A stretch of 57,793 nucleotides of DNA from the NCBI RefSeq assembly GCF_013401435.1, contig NZ_JACBGN010000010.1, forward strand, positions 1 through 57,793, written 5' to 3'. Source of the stretch: Streptomyces sp. BR123 (lineage in GTDB: Bacteria > Actinomycetota > Actinomycetes > Streptomycetales > Streptomycetaceae). Under the pieces are notes generated by a model. The model made no database searches, was not told the origin of the DNA, and was given only the letters and a program-made list of their open reading frames with translations. A program made the position numbers and the translations under genes. This document shows positions 7,925 through 16,903 of the stretch, piece after piece. Position 1 is the first letter of the stretch. Each line of letters opens with the position of its first letter.

Positions 7925-9415
7925 ATGCACGCACCTCCCGCGAACACCCCCGCGCTCCCGCCGCAGCAGTCCGTCATCCCGGCGCGGACGGAGGGGCAGC
8001 CGGCGCCGGGCGCCCCGCCCGACGGCCGGTCCGCACCACCGTGGTGGATGTGGGCCGTGGTCTCGGGGCTCTTCCTCGTCTACGCGACGCTGTCCCTGCG
8101 CACCCACGAGCGGCTGCTCTCGCACAGCTTCGACCTGGCGATCTTCGAACAGGCCGTCCGCTCCTACGCGGAAGGGCACCTGCCGGTCTCCGAGGTCAAG
8201 GGCCCCGGCTTCCCGCTGCTCGGCGACCACTTCTCGCCGGTGCTGGCCCTGCTGGCCCCGCTGTACTGGATCCAGCCGTCGGCCCGCACCCTGCTGCTGG
8301 CGCAGGCGGCCCTCGTCGCGGTGAGCGCCCTGCCGCTGATGCGGTGGGCGCACCGGGCACTGGGCACCGCCGCGGCCGTGGCGCTCGGGCTCGCCTACGG
8401 GCTCTCCTGGGGCCTCGCGAGCGGGATCGGCTTCGACTTCCACGAATGGGCCTTCGCCGTCCCGCTGCTGGCGTGCTCACTGGCGGCGCTGGGCCAAGGG
8501 CGGCTGCGGGCCGCCGTGCTGTGGGCGCTGCCGTTGCTGCTGGTGAAGGAGGACATGGGACTCACCGTGGCCGCTATCGGCCTGCTGGCCGCCCGGTGCG
8601 CCGGCAAGGGCGGGCGCCGGCTCGGGATCGCGGCCGCCGTGGCCGGGGTGGTGTGGATGGCGCTGGCGATGCTCGTGGTGCTGCCGGCGCTCAACCCGAG
8701 CGGCTCGTACTTCTACGCCGGCTTCCTCGGCGGCGGGGACGGCGCCGGCGGAGGACTCGGGCAGCTGCTGCACAAGGCCACCATCGGGCTCGTCACACCC
8801 GAGACCAAGGTGGCCACGCTGGTGATGCTGCTGGCACCGACCCTCTTCCTGGCCCTGCGCTCGCCGCTGGTCCTGGTCGCGGTGCCGACCCTGCTGTGGC
8901 GGGGGGTCTCCGACTACGCGTCCCACTGGGGGACCGGCTTCCACTACTCCCTCACCCTGATGCCGATCCTCTTCGCCGCGTTCACCGACGCCCTGCAGCG
9001 CCGCGGCACCACCGCCGCGGGACTGCGCCGCTACCTGCTGGGCGCGGTCGGGGTCTGCCTCGTGATGCTGCCCAGCCACTCGCTGGGACAGCTGCTCCAG
9101 CCGTCCTTCTGGCAGACCGATCCGCGGGTCGCGGTCGCGCACCACGTGATGGACCGGATCCCGGACGGCGCCACCGTCCAGGCTTCCGACCACCTCGTGC
9201 CCCACCTGGTCCACCGGACCAGCGTCAGCCTCTTCGGCTGGGCCGACAGCCGGCCCGACCCGGAGTGGATCGTGGTGGACACCCGGGTGCCGCCCGAGCT
9301 GCGCTGGCCGCTGAACCCCATGGACGAGTCCATCGCGCTGGCAGAGGCCAGGAGCCGCGGCTACCGCACCGCGGCCGAGGAGTCCGGCTTCGTCCTGCTC
9401 AGCCGCACCCGCTGA
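7925..9415 (+). CDS. DUF2079 domain-containing membrane protein
   Basis: 496 residues, about ten predicted transmembrane segments. The characteristic DUF2079 opening after the first helix is present ('HSFDLAIFEQAVRSYAEGHLP ... GDHFSPVLALLAPLYWI'). The N-terminal 35 residues are proline-rich and probably cytoplasmic. ATG start preceded by GAAAGG. DUF2079 proteins resemble GT-C glycosyltransferase folds, but no reaction is established. It is divergent from padR and may be monocistronic. Confidence 0.9.
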   Translation: MHAPPANTPALPPQQSVIPARTEGQPAPGAPPDGRSAPPWWMWAVVSGLFLVYATLSLRTHERLLSHSFDLAIFEQAVRSYAEGHLPVSEVKGPGFPLLGDHFSPVLALLAPLYWIQPSARTLLLAQAALVAVSALPLMRWAHRALGTAAAVALGLAYGLSWGLASGIGFDFHEWAFAVPLLACSLAALGQGRLRAAVLWALPLLLVKEDMGLTVAAIGLLAARCAGKGGRRLGIAAAVAGVVWMALAMLVVLPALNPSGSYFYAGFLGGGDGAGGGLGQLLHKATIGLVTPETKVATLVMLLAPTLFLALRSPLVLVAVPTLLWRGVSDYASHWGTGFHYSLTLMPILFAAFTDALQRRGTTAAGLRRYLLGAVGVCLVMLPSHSLGQLLQPSFWQTDPRVAVAHHVMDRIPDGATVQASDHLVPHLVHRTSVSLFGWADSRPDPEWIVVDTRVPPELRWPLNPMDESIALAEARSRGYRTAAEESGFVLLSRTR

Positions 9416-9485
9416 GCGGCGGCAGCCGGCGTACGGGCGCCGGGGCCGCAGTCGGAGGCCCGGGCCCCGGCCCCGGACCGGGTCC

Positions 9486-9758
9486 TCAGGAGCCCGGCCC
9501 CGACCGGGGCCGGCCGCGCGGCGGGATCGGGGCCGCCCCGCCCGGGAGCCGGCCGGTCTCCGCCAGGGCCCGCCGCAGCAGGAACTCGATCTGGGCGTTG
9601 GCGCTGCGCAGTTCCTCGCCGGCCCAGCGCGCGAGGGCCTCGTACACCTGCGGGTCGAGCCGCAGCAGCACCTGCTTGCGCGCCTGCCGGCCGGCGCGCG
9701 CAGCCCGCTTCGGCTCGGGCGCGCGCGCCGGTTCCTCCGCCTCCCCCGAGGGGCTCAC
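9486..9758 (-). CDS. small ribbon-helix-helix-like protein
   Basis: 90 residues. A basic N-terminus is followed by '[39 protein letters not shown]', the spacing of an Arc/MetJ ribbon-helix-helix DNA-binding domain (strand, helix, helix with an NAQIE turn). The tail is proline/glycine-rich. Its GTG overlaps the stop of the SPFH gene by 4 bases, so it is translationally coupled to it. It may bind DNA and regulate this two-gene unit; this is inference from the fold. Confidence 0.75.
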   Translation of the reverse strand: MSPSGEAEEPARAPEPKRAARAGRQARKQVLLRLDPQVYEALARWAGEELRSANAQIEFLLRRALAETGRLPGGAAPIPPRGRPRSGPGS

Positions 9759-10663
9759 TGGTAGAGGGTGCCCGTGTTGACGACGGGCTGGGCGGCGCGG
9801 TCCCCGCAGAGGACCACCATCAGGTTGGAGACCATGGCGGCCTTGCGCTCGGGGTCCAGCTCCACGATGTCCTCCTCCTGCAGGCGGGTCAGGGCCAGTT
9901 CCACCATGCCGACCGCCCCGTCGACGATCTGCTTGCGGGCCGCCACGACCGCGCCCGCCTGCTGGCGCTGGAGCATCGCGGAGGCGATCTCCGGAGCGTA
10001 CGCGAGATGCGTGAAACGGGACTCGATGATCTCGACGCCGGCCGCGTCCACCCGCGCGGCGAGTTCCACGGCGAGCTTCTCGGTGATCTCCTCGGCGTTG
10101 CCGCGCAGCGACAGCCCGCCCTCCTCGTGGGCGTCGTAGGGGTACTCGATCGCGATGTGCCGGACCGCCGCCTCGGCCTGGGTCTCCACGAACTCGGCGA
10201 AGTCCTCCACCTCGAAGGTGGCGCGGGCGGTGTCCTCGACCCGCCACACCACGACCGCGGCCAGCTCGATCGGGTTGCCGTACGCGTCGTTGACCTTCAT
10301 GACGGCCGTCTCGTGGTTGCGCACGCGGGTGGAGACCTTCTCCCGCGAGGTGAGCGGGTTGACCCAGCGCAGGCCGTCGGTGCGGACGGTCCCCCGGTAG
10401 CGGCCGAAGAGCTGCACCACCCGCGCCTCGCCCGGGGCCACCGTGTTCAGCCCGCTCATCGCCAGCAGCGAGGCGATCGCCAGCAGCCCCCCGGGCACGA
10501 TCAGGCCGGCCTGCGGGGTCCCGGACCCGCCGCCGATGCCGAGGGCGGCCAGCAGCACCCCGGCCGCGACCCCCAACAGCCCGCCCAGCAGGGCCAGTCC
10601 GCCGCCCACGCTGCGGGCGGGGAACTCCCGTACGCCCGTCTCGGTCCGGGTCGTGTCTGTCAT
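9755..10663 (-). CDS. SPFH/band 7 domain membrane protein
   Basis: 302 residues. Two N-terminal transmembrane stretches (about residues 20-42 and 52-70) are followed by a prohibitin/band-7 domain ('[30 protein letters not shown] ... [40 protein letters not shown]'). SPFH proteins form membrane scaffolds or microdomains; no specific partner is shown. It is the first gene of a pair with a ribbon-helix-helix protein. A 14-bp palindrome lies 46 bases upstream of the ATG. Confidence 0.92.
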   Translation of the reverse strand: MTDTTRTETGVREFPARSVGGGLALLGGLLGVAAGVLLAALGIGGGSGTPQAGLIVPGGLLAIASLLAMSGLNTVAPGEARVVQLFGRYRGTVRTDGLRWVNPLTSREKVSTRVRNHETAVMKVNDAYGNPIELAAVVVWRVEDTARATFEVEDFAEFVETQAEAAVRHIAIEYPYDAHEEGGLSLRGNAEEITEKLAVELAARVDAAGVEIIESRFTHLAYAPEIASAMLQRQQAGAVVAARKQIVDGAVGMVELALTRLQEEDIVELDPERKAAMVSNLMVVLCGDRAAQPVVNTGTLYQ

Positions 10664-10708
10664 GGCATGCCCCCGTTTCGGTCGGTCCGCTCGATCGGAC
10701 GTCCTAGC

Positions 10709-10722
10709 AAAGTGATATCACT
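10709..10722. promoter_or_regulatory. 14-bp palindrome upstream of the SPFH gene
   Basis: Perfect palindrome AAGTGATATCACTT in an otherwise GC-rich gap, placed where the promoter of the SPFH/ribbon-helix-helix operon should be. A second palindrome, GGCAAA-TC-TTTGCC (10821-10834), lies nearer the PBP gene. Both look like operators; neither binder is known. Confidence 0.55.
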
Positions 10723-10896
10723 TTTCGGGGCCACCGCAACCCTTGGGTGCCTACGTGCGTCGGTTCCGTTGACGTGGGTGCTGATTCTCACGTCCGAATT
10801 GAGCGGTTTTGTTCATGACTGGCAAATCTTTGCCACAACCTGCGGTGTTAGCTTTTTCAGCTGACGTCGGGGGGGAATTCGAGCGGAGCGGGAGCG

Positions 10897-13155
10897 ATGG
10901 GCCGAGCAGAAGCGCGTAAAGCGCAGCAGCAGCGCAGCGCGCGGCGGGCGCCGCGCGGGCGCGCCACCGGAAAGGGCCAGGCCGGCAAGCGCACCGGCAT
11001 ACGCCGCTTCTTCACCTGGAAGACGATTCTCGGGACGCTCTTCGGGATGATGCTGCTCGGCATGGCCGCGCTCGTCGGCCTCTACTTCTACGTGGACCCG
11101 CCGGACCCGAACGCCACGGCGACCGCGCAGAGCAACACCTACAAGTACGCCGACGGGACCCTCATGGCCCGCGTCGGTGAGATGAACCGCGAGATCGTCC
11201 CGATCGAGAAGGTCCCGAAGGAGATCCAGACGGCGTTCATCGCCATCGAGAACAAGTCCTTCTACGAGGACCGCGGCGTCGACTTCATGGGCGTGGCCCG
11301 CGGCCTGGTCCGCACGGCCACCGGCAAGGGCGCCGCCGGCGGTTCGACGATCACCCAGCAGTACGTCAAGAACTTCTACCTGACGCAGGACCAGACCGCG
11401 ACGCGCAAGCTGAAGGAGCTGGTGATCTCCCTCAAGGTCGACCAGAAAATGACCAAGGACCAGATCCTCGCGGGCTACCTGAACACCAGCTACTTCGGAC
11501 GCGGCGCGTACGGCATCCAGGCCGCCTCCCAGGCCTACTACGGCGTCGACGTCGAGAAGCTGACGCTGGAACAGGGCGCCTACCTCGCGGCCGTCCTCCA
11601 GGCCCCCAGCGACTACGACTGGGCGACCGCCAGCCAGAAGGGCAAGGAACTCGTCACCATCCGCTTCAACGGCGTCTTCCAGAACATGGTCGAGATGGGC
11701 GCGCTGGACGAGGCCAAGCGCCAGACGCTGAAGTTCCAGCAGCCCATCCAGCCGAAGCCCGCCCCGGGCCTGGAGGGCCAGAAGGGATACCTGAAGCAGG
11801 CCGCGGACGCCGAGCTGCGCCGCCAGACCGGCATGACCGCCGCCGAACTCCAGGCGGGCGGCTGGGAGATCCAGCTCAACATCGACCCCAAGAAGCAGGC
11901 GGCGCTGGAGAAGGCCGTCAAGGACGAGCTGGAGTCCGAGCTCGACCGCAAGAACCGGCCCGTCGACGCCGCCGTGCAGGCCGGCGCCACCTCCGTCGAC
12001 CCCAAGACCGGCGCCATCGTCGCCATGTACGGCGGCACCGGCCTGTCCGACCACTGGGCGAGCAACGCCCTGCGCACCGACTTCCAGCCCGGCTCGACGT
12101 TCAAGCCGGTCGTGCTGGCCTCCGCCCTGGAGAACAAGTCGACCACGCAGGACAAGAAGCCGATCACGCCGAACGCCCTGTACGACGGCACCAGCAAGCG
12201 CCCCGTCGTCGGCAGCAGCATCCCGTTCAACCCGCAGAACCAGGACGACAAGGACTACGGCACCCCGCTGATGACGGTGCAGGAGGCCACCAACTTCTCG
12301 GTGAACTCCGTGTACGCCCAGATGATCGTCGACGTGAAGCCGCCGAACGCGAAGAAGACGGCCCTGGAACTCGGCATGAAGGACCGCCAGGGCTGGCCCG
12401 AGGACAAGCCGGCCATGTCGCTCGGCACCATGAGCGCCAACACGGTCGAGATGGCCGCCGTCTACGCCACCCTCGACAACCACGGCAAGAAGGTCGTCCC
12501 CTCGATCATCAAGTCCGCCGAACACGCCGAGCGCGAGTTCAAGAAGCCCGAGTCCGGCCAGCAGGTCATCACCCGCGAGACCGCGGACACCGTGACCAAG
12601 GTCCTCACCGGCGTCGTCAACGAGGGCTCCGGCAAGACCGTGCGCAGCTCCGCGTACGAGGCCGCCGGCAAGACCGGCACCACCGAGTCCAACGTGGCCG
12701 CCTGGTTCACCGCCTACACGCCCGAACTCGTGACCGTCGTCGCGATGTTCGGCGAGGAGCCGGGAACGGGCAAGCAGACCACCCTGACCGGTACCGCGGG
12801 CGGCGGACGCGCCGGCGGCTCCAGCTTCCCGGCGGAGATCTGGAAGGCGTACACGCTGGCCGCGCTCAAGGGTGTGAGCACGGCGAAGTTCGACCTGTCC
12901 GAGGCGGACATGGGCCCCGTGCAGGCCCCGTCGCGCAGCTCCTCCCCGTCGGCCTCCGCGGCCACGACCAGCCCGTCGCCGAGCTCCAGCCAGACCTCGC
13001 CCAGCCCGGACCCGAGCAAGGTCTCGCCGAACCCGGACCCGAGCAAGAGCACGGGCAAGCCGGATCCGACCAAGAGCAGCTCGACGAAGCCGGACCCGAC
13101 CAAGAGCAGCGGGACCCCGCCGATCCCGCCGCCGATCAACAACCAGAGCCAGTAG
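10897..13155 (+). CDS. class A penicillin-binding protein (transglycosylase/transpeptidase)
   Basis: 752-residue bifunctional peptidoglycan synthase. A basic cytoplasmic tail precedes a transmembrane anchor (about residues 44-66). The GT51 glycosyltransferase domain follows with 'ENKSFYEDRGVD' and 'GGSTITQQYVKN'. The penicillin-binding transpeptidase domain has S400-T-F-K403, S468-V-N470 and K592-T-G-T. The last 110 residues are a low-complexity Ser/Pro/Lys tail with repeated 'PDPSK/PDPTK' units, common in actinobacterial PBPs and probably wall-spanning. It is probably monocistronic and ends at a strong terminator. Confidence 0.95.
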   Translation: MGRAEARKAQQQRSARRAPRGRATGKGQAGKRTGIRRFFTWKTILGTLFGMMLLGMAALVGLYFYVDPPDPNATATAQSNTYKYADGTLMARVGEMNREIVPIEKVPKEIQTAFIAIENKSFYEDRGVDFMGVARGLVRTATGKGAAGGSTITQQYVKNFYLTQDQTATRKLKELVISLKVDQKMTKDQILAGYLNTSYFGRGAYGIQAASQAYYGVDVEKLTLEQGAYLAAVLQAPSDYDWATASQKGKELVTIRFNGVFQNMVEMGALDEAKRQTLKFQQPIQPKPAPGLEGQKGYLKQAADAELRRQTGMTAAELQAGGWEIQLNIDPKKQAALEKAVKDELESELDRKNRPVDAAVQAGATSVDPKTGAIVAMYGGTGLSDHWASNALRTDFQPGSTFKPVVLASALENKSTTQDKKPITPNALYDGTSKRPVVGSSIPFNPQNQDDKDYGTPLMTVQEATNFSVNSVYAQMIVDVKPPNAKKTALELGMKDRQGWPEDKPAMSLGTMSANTVEMAAVYATLDNHGKKVVPSIIKSAEHAEREFKKPESGQQVITRETADTVTKVLTGVVNEGSGKTVRSSAYEAAGKTGTTESNVAAWFTAYTPELVTVVAMFGEEPGTGKQTTLTGTAGGGRAGGSSFPAEIWKAYTLAALKGVSTAKFDLSEADMGPVQAPSRSSSPSASAATTSPSPSSSQTSPSPDPSKVSPNPDPSKSTGKPDPTKSSSTKPDPTKSSGTPPIPPPINNQSQ

Positions 13156-13179
13156 GCCCCGGCCGTAGGGCCACGAACG

Positions 13180-13226
13180 AGGACCGCCGCCCCGCAGGAC
13201 ACGAGCTGCGGGGCGGCGGTCCTTTT
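13180..13226 (+). terminator. hairpin terminator after the PBP gene
   Basis: 17-bp perfect inverted repeat (13180-13196 / 13207-13223) followed by TTT. It also serves the converging phosphatase gene side. Confidence 0.85.
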
Positions 13227-13271
13227 CGGTGCGGGGAGGTGTCCGGCGGGCGCGAAGGGCTGCGCGGGCGC

Positions 13272-15806
13272 TCAGCGGCGGTCGTGGGACCCGGGCAGCG
13301 GGAGCTCGAACCAGACCACCTTGCCGCTGCTGAGCCGGGTCGCACCCCAGCGGCGGGCCATCCGGTTGACCAGGAACAGGCCGCGCCCGCCCTCGTCGGT
13401 CTCCCGGGCCCGGCGCTGCCGCGGCAGCTGCGGGGAGTCGTCGCCGACCTCGCAGCGCAGCACGTCCGTCCGCAGCAGGCGCAGGGTCACCGGCCGCTCG
13501 GCGTACCGGACGGCATTGGTGACCACCTCACTGACCAGCAGCTCCACCGAGTCCTCAAGCTCCTCCAGGCCCCACCGCGCCAGCGCCCGGCGGGCGAACC
13601 GGCGGGCCCGCCCCGGGGCGGTCTCCTCCGGATCGAGGAACCAGTACGCGACGTCGCTGGGCGCGATCCCGTCGAAGCGGGCCGCGAGCAGCGCGATGTC
13701 GTCGTCCCGGTCGCCGGGGCCCAGCATGTCGAGGACGTCGTCGCAGAGGGCCTCCAGCGGCGGCGGGTGGTCCAGCCCGGTCAGCTGGGCGGTGGTGGCC
13801 AGGCGCTCGCGGAGCTGCTCGATGCCGGTCCACACGTCCCGCAGCCGGGACTCCACCAGCCCGTCGGTGTACAGCAGCAGCGTGGCCCCGGCCGGGGCGT
13901 CCAGCTCCACGGCCTCGAAGTCGACGCCGCCGACGCCGATGGGCGCACCCGGGGGCACCCGGAGCACCTCCGCCCGGCCGCCCAGGTGCAGCAGCACCGG
14001 CGGCGGGTGGCCGGCGTTGGCGATGGTGATCCGGTGCGACACCGGGTCGTACACGGCGTACATGCAGGTCGCCATGCGGTCGGAGCCCAGCCGCTGCGCC
14101 TGCTCGTCCAGGTGGTGCAGCACCTCGGCGGGCGGCAGGTCCAGCTGGGCCAGGGTCTGCGCGGTGGTCCGCAGCTGGCCCATGATCGCGGCGGAGGTCA
14201 TGGAGTGGCCCATGACGTCGCCGACGACCAGCGCGACCCGGCTGCCGGGCAGGGGTATGGCGTCGTACCAGTCCCCGCCCACCCGGGCCGTCTCGGCCGC
14301 CGGCAGGTAGCGGGAGGCCAGCCTGACCCCCGTGGGCTGGGGGAGGCTGTGCGGGAGCATGGTGCGCTGCAGCTCGTCGGCGATGTACGCCTCACGGCCG
14401 TACAGGACGGCCTTGTCGATGCCGAGCGCGGTGTGCGTGGCCAGCTGGGCGGCGACCAGCAGGTCGTTCTGCTCGAACGCGGGCCGCTCGGGGCTGCGCA
14501 GGAACACCGCGGCACCGATCACCCGGCGGCGGCCGCGCAGCGGCGCGAGGACGGCCCTCCGGCCGCGCGGAACCGGGTGCTCCGCGCCCAGCAGCTCCGG
14601 CAGCGCCTCCTGCGCGCCCTCGGAGGACGCGAAGACGGGCCGTACGCCGCGCAGCACCTCGGCGAGCGCCCCGCCGGGCAGGATCTCGCACAACTCGGCC
14701 GCCGGCAGGTCGCCCTGCGGGCCGACCATCGGCAACTGGCTGAAGTCGAGCTCCCCGGCGCCCCCCGCGGCACCGGCGCCCTCTGCTCCGGTCAGGTCGT
14801 CGATCGGCCGGAGCCGGTCGGTGCGGCGCAGCCTTAAAACGACCGAGCCGACGGGGCGTTCGTCGCCCACCGGGAGGGGGTCGCGCAGGTAGACGAGGAT
14901 CGCGTCGGAAAACGTCGGCACGGTGGCCCGGCACAGCCCGAGCACGATCTCGTCCAGGTCGATGCCGCGGGCGATGCGGCGCGTGGCGGCGCCGACGAAC
15001 CGCAGCCGGTCGCCCTCGCGGCGCGCGAGCACCCCCTCGACGGCGCCGGTGGAGACCGTGGCGCCGGCCGCTGCCGCCGCCCGTGCACCCGCTTCCGCCG
15101 TCGGCGTGTCGTGGTCGTCGGGTGCGCCGGGCGGCGGGGTGCCGTCCGGGTCGGCGGGATCGACCGGGTCGACCAGGTCGACGGGGTCGAATCCGGCGCA
15201 CCGGGAGCCGGCGGCGGCTTCGGCGGCGCTGGTGCCCGTACCGCCGTCGTCGGCCGCGCGGCGGCGTACCGGGTCCGGTATGGCGCCACCGGCCGCCGCT
15301 GTCGCGGCCCTCGGCGCCTGACCGGCCGGCCGGTCCGCCTCACGCCCGGAGCGGGGCGCCGCGGCGCCCCGTGCGGCCTCGGCGTCCCGGGCGGCCCCGG
15401 CGTCCCGGGTACGGCCGCGCCGGCGCCGGGAGGCCCGCGGCGCGGCCTGCGCCGCCGGACGGCCCTCCTCGCGGGCGGGTGCGGCCGCGGGGCCCTGACC
15501 GGGGGCCGCCTCGCCGTCACGCGGGCGCGGGACGTCCGGGCCGCGCCCGGCGGAGTCCGCGTGCGCCCGTGCCGGGTCGGCGCCCGGCCCGGCCGCACCG
15601 CGTACGCCCTCGGCGGCCGGGGCGGGAGCCTTCCCGTGGCCCAGTTCTTCCGCGCACCCGCCGGAGACCGAGGCGCGGGCGCGCGCGTCCGCGGCGCCGG
15701 CGGCAGCGGAGGAGGGCAGGCCGTGGCCGCCCTGGGCCGGTGCCGCGGCGGCTGCGGCAGGCTGCGGACCCTCCTGCGGGGTGGGGTACTCCGTCACGCG
15801 TGGCAT
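13272..15806 (-). CDS. SpoIIE-type PP2C phosphatase with GAF and HATPase domains
   Basis: About 844 residues. Residues 1-270 are low-complexity Ala/Pro/Arg sequence. A GAF-like sensor domain follows, then a PP2C/SpoIIE phosphatase domain ('LQRTMLPHSLP', 'GGDWYDAIPL', 'VVGDVMGHSM') and a C-terminal histidine-kinase-like ATPase domain of the anti-sigma type ('LVSEVVTNAVRYA', 'GRGLFLVNRMARRWG'). Such proteins switch partner anti-anti-sigma factors on and off. The start is uncertain: ATG at 15806 is chosen, and a GTG at 15797 gives the alternative N-terminus MTEYPT. No partner gene is adjacent. Confidence 0.88.
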   Translation of the reverse strand: MPRVTEYPTPQEGPQPAAAAAAPAQGGHGLPSSAAAGAADARARASVSGGCAEELGHGKAPAPAAEGVRGAAGPGADPARAHADSAGRGPDVPRPRDGEAAPGQGPAAAPAREEGRPAAQAAPRASRRRRGRTRDAGAARDAEAARGAAAPRSGREADRPAGQAPRAATAAAGGAIPDPVRRRAADDGGTGTSAAEAAAGSRCAGFDPVDLVDPVDPADPDGTPPPGAPDDHDTPTAEAGARAAAAAGATVSTGAVEGVLARREGDRLRFVGAATRRIARGIDLDEIVLGLCRATVPTFSDAILVYLRDPLPVGDERPVGSVVLRLRRTDRLRPIDDLTGAEGAGAAGGAGELDFSQLPMVGPQGDLPAAELCEILPGGALAEVLRGVRPVFASSEGAQEALPELLGAEHPVPRGRRAVLAPLRGRRRVIGAAVFLRSPERPAFEQNDLLVAAQLATHTALGIDKAVLYGREAYIADELQRTMLPHSLPQPTGVRLASRYLPAAETARVGGDWYDAIPLPGSRVALVVGDVMGHSMTSAAIMGQLRTTAQTLAQLDLPPAEVLHHLDEQAQRLGSDRMATCMYAVYDPVSHRITIANAGHPPPVLLHLGGRAEVLRVPPGAPIGVGGVDFEAVELDAPAGATLLLYTDGLVESRLRDVWTGIEQLRERLATTAQLTGLDHPPPLEALCDDVLDMLGPGDRDDDIALLAARFDGIAPSDVAYWFLDPEETAPGRARRFARRALARWGLEELEDSVELLVSEVVTNAVRYAERPVTLRLLRTDVLRCEVGDDSPQLPRQRRARETDEGGRGLFLVNRMARRWGATRLSSGKVVWFELPLPGSHDRR

Positions 15807-16104
15807 TCCGTCCGTTTGCGCTCGATGTGCGCTGCACTCAACTTGGTCAGTCGCGGTATACCCGCTCAGCGGCGGGGACACCGTCGCCCCGCGGTTCCTC
15901 CCCAAACTTCGTCCGGAGGGCCACCCGCCCCGGCTTCGTCGGCGGGGAGCCCCACCCGCACGTTACCCTCTCGCCCGGGCGTTGACCTCCAGTCAAGTTC
16001 CGCGTCCGGCACGACATTTAGGGGCGTGCGGCCGGGTGCGTCAACCGCACTCGACCTTGCGGAGGGAGATATTACGGTTCAACCCCGGGGGCGCATCAAG
16101 GGTC
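15807..16104. other. intergenic region upstream of the phosphatase gene
   Basis: About 300 bases without a convincing gene. It should carry the promoter of the minus-strand phosphatase gene; TTGACT-like and GGTAACGT-like elements occur (around 15970-16005) but their spacing is too long for a standard promoter. Nothing else recognised. Confidence 0.4.
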
Positions 16105-16800
16105 TCATGAGGTCATGTGCGCCGGAGTGCGGTCCCAGTCCTCGGGCAGGGCCGGAACATCCCAGGACGGATCGGGCCGCCAGTCCTCCCACCCGTCCGA
16201 GAACGGAGCCCCCCACGCCTTGACGACGTCCAGAGCGGCCTGCCCGGCCTGCTGCACCCGCAGGGCCTGTCCGGCGTCCATCAGCCCGGACCGCTGCGCC
16301 TGCGCGAACTCGTCCTCGTCGCGCCACTTCCACGTGCGGTCCGGGTAGACGGAGATGTCCAGGAAGTGGTCGACGGAGTCGACCCCGCCCGCCCAGCGCG
16401 ACCGCGGCTCCTCGAGATTGACGTACCAGCTCTTGAACCGCCAACCCGGCTCCCAGAACAGCCACACCGACCACGGGTCCCCGGGCCGGGCCAGCTTCAG
16501 CACGCCCGTGCCGAACCAGCGGGAGCGCACGGTGGTGCGGGGCGCGGTGTAGCGGGTGGCGAGCGGTTCGGCGTGCACCGGTGTGCCGTCGGCGAGCACC
16601 GGCTTGACGCACTCGGTGCCGGGCGCCATCCACACCGCCAGCAGGTCCGCGGTGTCCCGCACCACGGTCACCGGACGGCAGATGTGGACCGCGCCCGCCG
16701 GGCCGGGGGCGTGGTCGCGGTACCGCCAGAGGATCTGCTCCCCCGGCCGCCAGCGGTTGCCCTGTGCGTCGCCGCCCCCGCGGCCTCCGGTACCTGTCAT
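16105..16800 (-). CDS. DUF402 domain-containing protein
   Basis: 231 residues with the DUF402/FomD-like barrel signatures 'WEPGWRFKSWYVNLEEP' and 'SVDHFLDISVYPDRTWKWRDEDEF'. DUF402 members include nucleotide-processing phosphatases, whose aspartates and glutamates coordinate metal; the 'DxxLDI' and 'DEDEF' acidic residues are present. ATG start; probably its own transcription unit, separated from fumC by a terminator. Substrate unknown. Confidence 0.88.
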   Translation of the reverse strand: MTGTGGRGGGDAQGNRWRPGEQILWRYRDHAPGPAGAVHICRPVTVVRDTADLLAVWMAPGTECVKPVLADGTPVHAEPLATRYTAPRTTVRSRWFGTGVLKLARPGDPWSVWLFWEPGWRFKSWYVNLEEPRSRWAGGVDSVDHFLDISVYPDRTWKWRDEDEFAQAQRSGLMDAGQALRVQQAGQAALDVVKAWGAPFSDGWEDWRPDPSWDVPALPEDWDRTPAHMTS

Positions 16801-16875
16801 GCGCAGATACTAGGGCTGGGGCCCGTACGCTCGCTGCGGTGCAGGTCACGGAGGTGTCGGGGGACGTGAAACGAC

Positions 16876-16903
16876 CGGTTCCGGCCCCTGGCCGGAACCG
16901 TTT
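16876..16903 (-). terminator. hairpin terminator after fumC
   Basis: Perfect 11-bp inverted repeat (16876-16886 / 16890-16900) with a 3-base loop, directly after the fumC stop on the minus strand. Confidence 0.7.

Noticed and set aside
10813..12525. 570-codon minus-strand frame opposite the PBP gene
   Set aside because: It lies entirely within a gene whose catalytic motifs are all in the plus frame; it reads as a GC-bias shadow.
16070..16095. GGTTCAACCCC, resembling a tRNA T-loop
   Set aside because: No acceptor stem, anticodon arm or D-loop can be paired around it.
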